DNA from: Arthrobacter sp042667405
GTDB taxonomy: Bacteria > Actinomycetota > Actinomycetes > Actinomycetales > Micrococcaceae
Reading direction: 5' to 3'
Assembly: GCF_042667405.1 (NCBI RefSeq)
Contig: NZ_JBHVAL010000008.1
Span: 1-64,000, forward strand
DNA: 64,000 nucleotides
Shown here: positions 58,261-64,000 of the stretch, piece by piece
Position numbering within the stretch: the stretch's first letter is position 1
How the letters are laid out: each line of letters opens with the position of its first letter
The notes under the pieces: model-generated
Databases searched by the model: none
What the model was told of the DNA's origin: nothing
The model's input: the letters and a program-made list of their open reading frames with translations, nothing else
Position numbers and translations under genes: made by a program

Positions 58261-58384
58261 GACCCTCTTTCGGCTGGGTTTCCGTTGAAATCAACCTATT
58301 TCGGGTGCATTTGACGGCCCGCGGCTTGAAAGTGGGTCGGGGCGGTACGCGTCCCGGGCACCGGCTGCCCCCGCATAAGCTGAC

Positions 58385-59011
58385 ATGGTGCAGTTTTCAC
58401 TTTGGCTGGCCCTCGTAGGCGCCGGCACCCTCATCAGTTTCACACCCGGCGCCGGCGCGATCTTCACCATGAGCAACTCGCTCAACTCCGGCTTCCGACG
58501 CTCCATCTGGGGCATCCTTGGCCAACAGGTGGCCTTGATCATTCACATCTTGATTGTCGCCCTTGGCGTGGGCGTCCTGGTCTCCAATTCGCCGGTGATC
58601 TTCAACGTCATCCGCTACGCCGGCGCCGCCTATCTGGTGTATCTGGGCATCCGGCAGTTCCTGCACAAGCCTGACCTGGATAAAGAACAGGTCGATGACA
58701 AGAAGAACGAGCCCGCACTGTCCATGTTCCAGCGCGGCATCTGGGTCAACCTCCTGAACCCGAAGGCAATCGTCTTCTTCTTGGCCTTCATGCCCCAGTT
58801 CATCCGCCCGGATCAGCCCCTGGTGCAGCAGTACCTCGTGTTGACTGCCACAGTTCTGGCCATCGACATCATGGTCATGTGGTTCTTCTTCGCCTTGGCA
58901 GCACGTTCGTTCCAGCGGTTCACCCATGACCAAAAGGGCCAAATCATCCTGAACCGGATCTTCGGTTGCTTGTTCGTAATGGTGGGTATCCTGCTGGCAG
59001 TCATCCACTAG
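58385..59011 (+). CDS. LysE/RhtB family translocator
   Basis: The 208-residue protein has the LysE N-terminus VGAGTLISFTPGAGAIFTMS and NSLNSGFRRSIWGILGQQVA. The VNLLNPKAIVFFLAFMPQFI block and six hydrophobic segments are also present. The pattern is closer to homoserine/threonine exporters (RhtB) than the 38986-39624 LysE relative. Start 58385 is an ATG. It is divergent from dinB and about 35 bp before the next short gene. Confidence 0.87.
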   Translation: MVQFSLWLALVGAGTLISFTPGAGAIFTMSNSLNSGFRRSIWGILGQQVALIIHILIVALGVGVLVSNSPVIFNVIRYAGAAYLVYLGIRQFLHKPDLDKEQVDDKKNEPALSMFQRGIWVNLLNPKAIVFFLAFMPQFIRPDQPLVQQYLVLTATVLAIDIMVMWFFFALAARSFQRFTHDQKGQIILNRIFGCLFVMVGILLAVIH

Positions 59012-59048
59012 CCCCTTCCGGGAGCGCGTGAATGCTACGGTCAGAGGC

Positions 59049-59402
59049 ATGGAAGCGGACTGGATCGAGCACCGACGCGCGGACGACGGCGAGCATGTCG
59101 GATGGATGAAGCCTGTCGACGACGGATTCGTCGCCGTTGATTTGCTGGGCCGTCCCCGGACCGAGGCGGTGGACTGGTTGAGCGCGGAGGAAGTTCTTGA
59201 TGAGCTCGGTTTGCGGTACCTGGCAGACCCCCACGAGCTACGGCTCGACGACGGCGGATGGCTCCGCGTCCGGATCGCCGAAGTGACGCCCTCCGCAGTC
59301 CGGGTCAAGAAGGACGATTGGGGCGACATGACCGCTCCGCAGATCTACTTCACGGTTTCCCTGCCCGTCAGCGAAGAGAAACTTCGCCCGCTGAAGCGAT
59401 AG
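59049..59402 (+). CDS. Hypothetical beta-rich protein (about 117 aa)
   Basis: The acidic product (MEADWIEHRRADDGEHVGWM, then KPVDDGFVAVDLLGR) has alternating short strands and a WLRVRIAEVTPSAVRVKKDD segment, suggesting a small beta-barrel. No family is recognised. ATG 59049 is preferred, and a GTG at 59028 with GGGAG upstream is an alternative. It ends 1 bp before the convergent LacI gene stop. Confidence 0.6.
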   Translation: MEADWIEHRRADDGEHVGWMKPVDDGFVAVDLLGRPRTEAVDWLSAEEVLDELGLRYLADPHELRLDDGGWLRVRIAEVTPSAVRVKKDDWGDMTAPQIYFTVSLPVSEEKLRPLKR

Positions 59403-60440
59403 CTACGACGTGGATCCCCGCACCACCAGCGAACTCTCCAGGGTCACATGCGGCTCAGCCAGCGGCGTGCCCTCCATGAGTCCCCGGAGCTGCTCCCCCG
59501 CTTTGCGCCCCAATGGCGTCGCTGGCAGATGCACACTGGTGAGGCTGGGGTTGCTGGTGGCGGAGTAGGGAAGATCGTCGAAGCCCGCAACTGCCAGCTC
59601 CCCGGGGATGGCTACTCCCTCCACGCGCGCTTCCTGCAGCACACCGTAAGCGTGTGTGTCGGTACCGCAAACGACGGCGGTCACCCCCACTGCTTTCCAC
59701 AAAGGCCAGGCTTCGGCGAAGGCGGCAGCGGCAGCACCGACGTCGATCGCTGTACTGATGACATGCCCGGCATCCACCACGAGACCGCAGGCGGCAGCTT
59801 CCTCGAGGAAGGCGTCGCGCCGCAGCTGGAAGGTGGTGGTCCCCGTGACACCGTCCACGTACGCCGCGCGGGTGTGTCCGGAGGAGGCCAGGTGGCGGGC
59901 CAGCTCACGGGCTCCTTGGGCAACGTCGAGGTTCACGGAGGGTGCGTAGGCTTCCAGCCCCGGGGCGTCCAGCAGGACCAGTGGGCCGGCTGCGGAGAGG
60001 TCTTCAAGGAATTCCGCGCTCGGGGCTCCGACCAGCAGGCCGGCAGGGCGGAGGGCCAGCAGTTTACGTACGTCGGAAGCCTGGGGTGATTCGCCGGCGT
60101 CGGTCACTGAGAGCAGGAGTTGATATTCCGCGCCCAAGGCTTCCCTGACCCCTGCGATCACGTTGGCGAAGAACGGGTTGGACACATCGGGCGTCACGAG
60201 GATGACGATGGAACTGACGCCGCGGGCCAGTGAACTCCCAATGCTGTCCACCACGTAACCCAGTTCGGCGATGGCGGACCGGACGCGGGAGATGTTGTCG
60301 TCCGAAACCCGTCCCTGGGTCTTGCCGTTGGCGACCAGGGAAACCGTGGCTGTGGAAACACCCGCCCGCGCGGCCACCATCGCAGCCGTTACCCGGGGCG
60401 AGCGATGTGCGCGGCCACTGCGCCGCTCCAGGGATTCCAT
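59403..60440 (-). CDS. LacI family transcriptional regulator
   Basis: The 345-residue protein has the LacI helix-turn-helix (RVTAAMVAARAGVSTATVSL, VANGKTQGRV) and a periplasmic-binding-protein-like effector domain (SSIVILVTPDVSNPFFANVI, FDDLPYSATSNPSLTSVHLP). It is divergent from the nucleoside hydrolase-MFS-ribokinase operon. Two LacI-type operators lie between them, 60487-60498 and 60509-60522. It therefore probably represses that operon and responds to a nucleoside or ribose. Confidence 0.9.
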   Translation of the reverse strand: MESLERRSGRAHRSPRVTAAMVAARAGVSTATVSLVANGKTQGRVSDDNISRVRSAIAELGYVVDSIGSSLARGVSSIVILVTPDVSNPFFANVIAGVREALGAEYQLLLSVTDAGESPQASDVRKLLALRPAGLLVGAPSAEFLEDLSAAGPLVLLDAPGLEAYAPSVNLDVAQGARELARHLASSGHTRAAYVDGVTGTTTFQLRRDAFLEEAAACGLVVDAGHVISTAIDVGAAAAAFAEAWPLWKAVGVTAVVCGTDTHAYGVLQEARVEGVAIPGELAVAGFDDLPYSATSNPSLTSVHLPATPLGRKAGEQLRGLMEGTPLAEPHVTLESSLVVRGSTS

Positions 60441-60486
60441 GTATCGATCGTAGCCTTGTTACACGGCCCTGACCTGCGCCAAGGCA

Positions 60487-60498
60487 TCAAGCGCTTGA
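60487..60498. promoter_or_regulatory. LacI-type operator 1
   Basis: TCAAGC-GCTTGA is a perfect 12-bp palindrome in the LacI/nucleoside-hydrolase intergenic region, with a central CG as usual for the family. Confidence 0.7.
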
Positions 60499-60508
60499 CG
60501 CCCTCAAC

Positions 60509-60522
60509 GTTAAGCGTTTGAC
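60509..60522. promoter_or_regulatory. LacI-type operator 2
   Basis: GTTAAGC-GTTTGAC resembles the first site with mismatches in the outer positions; 10 of 14 positions are symmetric. The centres are 23 bp apart, so two dimers could bind on nearly the same face of the helix. Confidence 0.6.
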
Positions 60523-60614
60523 GTAAAGGTTGAAGCAGTGCCAAAATCACCCTGAATGCTTATCGCCCTGCCCCGGGCAAGTTCGTGGCAGGCCCCAATG
60601 ACGTGGAGAGAAAC

Positions 60615-61634
60615 GTGGAAACCAACCCCCGCAAAAAGATCATTCTTGATTGCGATCCTGGCCATGACGACGCAGTGGCATTGCTGTTGGCGCACGGAAA
60701 CCCGGACATCGAGCTGCTCGCCGTGACCACCGTGGTTGGCAACCAGACCCTCGAAAAAGTCACCCGCAACGCACTGTCCGTGGCAACCATTGCCGGCATC
60801 ACCGGCGTCCCCTTCGCCGCAGGCTGCGACCGCCCGCTGGTCCGCACCATCGAAACCGCCCCCAGCATCCATGGTGACTCCGGCATGGACGGCCCCGAGC
60901 AGCCCGAGTCCGCGATCGAACTCGACCCGCGCCACGCCGTCGACCTCATCATCGAAACCGTCATGGCGCATGAGCCGGGCACGGTCACCCTGGTCCCCAC
61001 CGCGGGCCTGACCAACATCGCGATGGCTGCCCGCAAGGAGCCACGCATCGTGGAGCGCGTCAAAGAAGTTGTCCTCATGGGCGGCGGCTACCACGTGGGC
61101 AACTGGAGCGCGGTTGCGGAGTTCAACATCATCATCGACCCCGAGGCCGCACACATCGTGTTTAACGAGAAGTGGCCGGTTGTCATGGTGGGCTTGGACC
61201 TCACGCACCAAGCGCTGGCCACGGATGATGTGGTGGAGCGCATCGCCGAGATCGGCACCAAGCCCGCCAAGTTCGTTCTGGAGCTCATGGAGTTCTTCAA
61301 GAAGACCTACAAGGACGCCCAGGGCTTCGACTTCCCGCCCGTGCACGATCCCTGCGCCGTCGCCTACGTCATCGACTCCACGGTCATGACCACGCGCAAG
61401 GTCCCCGTGGACATCGAACTGCAGGGCAAGCTCACGCTCGGCATGACGGTGGCCGACTTCCGCGCACCCGCCCCGGAGGACTGCCACACGTCCGTTGCCG
61501 TTGACCTGGACCACAAAAAGTTCTGGGATCTGGTCACCGACGCGATCGAGCGGATTGGAGAACCAATGCACGACGGCGGCACTCCCTCTGGCGCGCAGCT
61601 CGCCGAAGCGGTTCTGGCAGGAGAGGCGAAGTAA
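60615..61634 (+). CDS. Nucleoside hydrolase
   Basis: The 339-residue enzyme has the family hallmark ILDCDPGHDDAVALLLAHGN near its N-terminus, in which the DxDxxxDD cluster binds calcium and ribose. VTTVVGNQTLEKVTRNAL and the late HDPCAVAYVIDSTVM block follow. It hydrolyses nucleosides to base and ribose. The GTG at 60615 has GGAG at about 6 bases; upstream extension to 60585 is unlikely. It heads a nucleoside-use operon with the MFS transporter (1-bp overlap) and ribokinase. Confidence 0.92.
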   Translation: METNPRKKIILDCDPGHDDAVALLLAHGNPDIELLAVTTVVGNQTLEKVTRNALSVATIAGITGVPFAAGCDRPLVRTIETAPSIHGDSGMDGPEQPESAIELDPRHAVDLIIETVMAHEPGTVTLVPTAGLTNIAMAARKEPRIVERVKEVVLMGGGYHVGNWSAVAEFNIIIDPEAAHIVFNEKWPVVMVGLDLTHQALATDDVVERIAEIGTKPAKFVLELMEFFKKTYKDAQGFDFPPVHDPCAVAYVIDSTVMTTRKVPVDIELQGKLTLGMTVADFRAPAPEDCHTSVAVDLDHKKFWDLVTDAIERIGEPMHDGGTPSGAQLAEAVLAGEAK

Positions 61635-63076
61635 TGTCCACCCTCGCTGAAACCAAGTCCACCCGCAGCAACGTCACAGCCCTCATGGTCGCCCTGCTGG
61701 CAGCCTGCGTGGCCTTCCAGCTCAATGCCTCCATGCTCAGCCCGGCCCTGGTGACCATGGGCAACGAACTGCAGACCGACCAGGCCACCATCGGCCTCTC
61801 GCAGACCTGGTTCTTCACGGCCGCAGCGCTGTTCTCCCTGTTCCTTCCCCGCCTCAGCGACATCGTAGGCCGCAAGAAGATCCTCCTCGGCATGATGGTC
61901 CTCATGGCCGTCGGTTCGGTCATCGCCGCTTTGGCACCGGACGTCACCTGGCTGTTCGTAGGCCGCATCATCCAGGGCGTGAGCGGTCCGACGGTTCCGC
62001 TCTGCCTCATCATGCTCCGCTCCGCCGTGAGCAACCCGCGAAAGTACGGCGCGCTCATGGGCCTCATAACGGCCGTCAATGGTGGCGTGGCCGGCGTCGA
62101 CTCCTTCGTGGGCGGCTACTTCGCGGAGAACTTCGGCTTCCGCAGCATCTTCTGGCTGATGGTTGCCCTGGCCGTCGTTGCCACCGCTTTGATCGCCTTC
62201 CTGGCCAGCGAAAGCAAGCCGGCCGCAGGCACCACTATGGACTGGTTGGGCGTATTCTTCATCGTCATCGCCGTCGGCGCGCTGCTGACCGCGCTGAACG
62301 AAGGCTCCAAGCTCGCGTCGGCATTCGACGGCGGCACGCTGGCCCTCGCCGTCGGCCTCACTGTAATTGCCGTCGTCGCGTTCCTTGCGTTTTGGACCGT
62401 CGAGAAGCGCGCCAAGCAGCCGATGGTGGAAACCGTCCACCTGCGCCAACGTTCCACGTGGGCTCCCCTGCTGACCACGACGCTTACCATGACCGGTATC
62501 TTCGCGGTGATCAACGGCATCGTCCCCGCGTTCGTCCAGGCCGCCGATCCCGGTTTTGGCGTCGGGCCCACGGAAATGTCGCTCATGATCCTGACCCCGT
62601 ACGCGCTCCTCGGCTGGGTCTTCGGACCGATCAGCGGCCGGCTCGCTCCAGTGCTGGGCTACACCAAGGTGCTACGCATCGGCCTGGTCGGCAGCCTCGT
62701 AGCCCTGGCGATCATTGCGCTTTTCGGCCTCAGCAGCCTGCCCATGATGATCGTGGGAACGGCCTTGCTGGGTATCATGTACGCCGGTACCGTCAACATC
62801 ATGCTGAACGGACTCGGCGTGGTCCTCTCGCCCAAGGGCAACCCCGGTTTCCTCCCCGGCATGAACGCCGGCGCCTTCAACCTGGGTGCGGGACTGAGCT
62901 TCCTCGTCCTTCCGGCCGTCCTGGTGGCCACCTCAGCGCTCGGTGACGCGAAGGCGTCCTACCTGACCGTCGTCGTCGTTGGTTTTGCCATTACGTTCGC
63001 TGCCTTCGCGGCCTCACTGCTGATCCCCAAGCCGGTTGACGCCGAGGTGCACGAAGACCAGGAGGTGGCGGCGTGA
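61634..63076 (+). CDS. MFS transporter, probable nucleoside or ribose importer
   Basis: The 480-residue protein has about fourteen hydrophobic segments and the drug/H+ antiporter-type loop FLPRLSDIVGRKKILLGMMV. The TAATG overlap with the nucleoside hydrolase stop, and the GTGA overlap with ribokinase, make the three genes one coupled operon. From that context I infer uptake of nucleosides, although by sequence alone the protein resembles multidrug-type (DHA2) transporters, which usually export. Confidence 0.85.
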   Translation: MSTLAETKSTRSNVTALMVALLAACVAFQLNASMLSPALVTMGNELQTDQATIGLSQTWFFTAAALFSLFLPRLSDIVGRKKILLGMMVLMAVGSVIAALAPDVTWLFVGRIIQGVSGPTVPLCLIMLRSAVSNPRKYGALMGLITAVNGGVAGVDSFVGGYFAENFGFRSIFWLMVALAVVATALIAFLASESKPAAGTTMDWLGVFFIVIAVGALLTALNEGSKLASAFDGGTLALAVGLTVIAVVAFLAFWTVEKRAKQPMVETVHLRQRSTWAPLLTTTLTMTGIFAVINGIVPAFVQAADPGFGVGPTEMSLMILTPYALLGWVFGPISGRLAPVLGYTKVLRIGLVGSLVALAIIALFGLSSLPMMIVGTALLGIMYAGTVNIMLNGLGVVLSPKGNPGFLPGMNAGAFNLGAGLSFLVLPAVLVATSALGDAKASYLTVVVVGFAITFAAFAASLLIPKPVDAEVHEDQEVAA

Positions 63077-64000
63077 GCAAGTCCGGAATCGTCGTCGTTG
63101 GCTCGCTGAACGCGGACCTGACCATTTATACCGAGCGGCTCCCCCAGCCCGGCGAGACCGTACACGGCAACGGTTTCGCCGTTAATCCCGGCGGCAAGAG
63201 CGCCAACCAGGCCGTTGCGGCCAGCAAGCTTGGCGGCAACGTGACGCTGATCGGCGCTGTCGGCAACGACCCCAACGGGACCATGCTCCTTGAGTCCACT
63301 GCAGGTGCCGGCGTTGATGTTTCCCGCGTCCGGCGCTCGGACGTTGCGACCGGAGTAGCTGTCATTTCCGTGGATGCCAACGGAGAGAACAGCATCATCA
63401 TCTCCGCCGGCGCCAACGGCACGCTGGCCCCGGCCGACGTCGACTTCGCTGCCTTCCGCGATGCCGCCGTGGTCTGCCTGTGCCTGGAGGTGGGCATCGA
63501 TACCGTGGTGGCCGCCGCCCAGGCAGGGCACGACGCCGGGGCAACAGTCCTGCTGAACCTCTCGCCGTACGCGGAGGTTCCGGAGTTGTTGGCAGGCTTG
63601 AGCGACGTGCTGCTGGTCAACGCGCACGAGGCGGCCCTGTTCCTTGGCTCGGAGGCTTTTATCCCTTCCGCCGAGGCGAACGCCGACGCCTGGGAGCCCG
63701 TCCGCAGCCAGTTCGCCGACCGTGGACTGCAGCGCGTCCTCGTGACGCTCGGTTCGCAGGGGTCCGTGGTGCTGGATTCCCTGGCTGACGGAGAGCAACT
63801 GGCACGGATCGCTCCAACGCGGGTGGCCGCCGTCGACACCACGGGTGCCGGCGATGCGTTCACCGGTGCCGTGGCCGCGCGCTTGGCTGCCGGTGATTCG
63901 CTCGTTGATGCGGCGTCGTTTGCTTCAGTGGCCGCCGCGTTGGCTGCGACGAAGAAGGGCACCCAGGCCGCCTACGCAACCCTCGGGGAAGTCGAAGCCG
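63073..64000 (+). CDS. rbsK: Ribokinase (cut off by the right edge)
   Basis: The first ~309 codons are visible. The PfkB-family N-terminal motif is IVVVGSLNADLTIYTERLPQ, with GETVHGNGFAVNPGGKSANQ, and the catalytic DTTGAGDAFTGAVAARL motif with its Asp lies near residues 255-272. It phosphorylates ribose to ribose 5-phosphate, here probably the ribose released by the nucleoside hydrolase. The GTG start overlaps the MFS stop (GTGA). No stop codon is in the window. Confidence 0.92.
   Translation, partial: MSKSGIVVVGSLNADLTIYTERLPQPGETVHGNGFAVNPGGKSANQAVAASKLGGNVTLIGAVGNDPNGTMLLESTAGAGVDVSRVRRSDVATGVAVISVDANGENSIIISAGANGTLAPADVDFAAFRDAAVVCLCLEVGIDTVVAAAQAGHDAGATVLLNLSPYAEVPELLAGLSDVLLVNAHEAALFLGSEAFIPSAEANADAWEPVRSQFADRGLQRVLVTLGSQGSVVLDSLADGEQLARIAPTRVAAVDTTGAGDAFTGAVAARLAAGDSLVDAASFASVAAALAATKKGTQAAYATLGEVEA

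Noticed and set aside
1..64000. CRISPR arrays, tRNA/rRNA genes and prophage modules
   Set aside because: No regularly spaced repeats, cloverleaf-like segments or phage structural genes were seen in a reading by eye.

Overview
The window looks like chromosomal DNA of a high-GC Gram-positive actinobacterium of the Arthrobacter/Paenarthrobacter group (Micrococcaceae). Three things support this. The dnaK-grpE-dnaJ-hspR operon has two HAIR operators, the actinobacterial arrangement. The copper amine oxidase matches the residue layout I recall for the Arthrobacter globiformis phenylethylamine oxidase, with a constant offset of two residues. Most genes are strongly GC-rich, with GTG and TTG starts and many ATGA-type overlaps. 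No tRNA, rRNA, CRISPR array or intact insertion sequence was seen. These are readings by eye with no database search.

Layout, 0-24 kb. An AbiEi/DUF559-like protein, a small membrane protein and a very acidic DMP19-like protein are followed by a SWIM/SNF2 helicase. A GntR regulator and MFS exporter come next, then a lipoprotein. A LacI regulator faces a sodium-solute symporter and a YtcJ-type amidohydrolase across a perfect 20-bp palindrome. A group of small hypothetical proteins leads to the heat-shock operon (16.1-20.4 kb). DUF817, DUF2236, TetR and an NAD-binding protein follow; the last two diverge over a perfect 29-bp palindrome.

Layout, 24-41 kb. An AlaA-like aminotransferase precedes a fatty or aromatic acyl-CoA degradation operon (SDR, thiolase, MFS transporter, acyl-CoA ligase) with a divergent TetR. 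Then come a zinc alcohol dehydrogenase, an AhpD-like/ECF41 sigma pair, and an amine-catabolism operon (copper amine oxidase, four-helix membrane protein, APC permease) with a divergent TetR. A LysE exporter and an aldehyde dehydrogenase close the segment.

The island, 41.3-46.3 kb. A visibly lower-GC, single-strand, tightly overlapping seven-gene operon is bracketed by two degenerate direct repeats. It encodes a 67-aa Cys-containing peptide ending in a C-terminal Cys, a PqqD/RRE-like domain fused to an HELGH (M50-type) membrane protease, an ABC ATPase, an ABC permease, a two-helix protein, an isoprenylcysteine-methyltransferase-like enzyme and a 62-aa tail-anchored protein. It reads as a peptide natural-product (RiPP-like) biosynthesis, export and immunity cassette that I cannot match to a named class. 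It is the best candidate here for an undescribed system.

Layout, 46-64 kb. After the island come pheA, an antitoxin with a twice-frameshifted toxin remnant, trxB-arsC, an MMPL exporter with a divergent MarR, a methyltransferase, a YCII/ECF42 sigma pair, an aldo/keto reductase, a divergent-motif DinB polymerase and a second LysE exporter. The window ends in a LacI-controlled nucleoside hydrolase-MFS-ribokinase operon. The ribokinase runs off the right edge.
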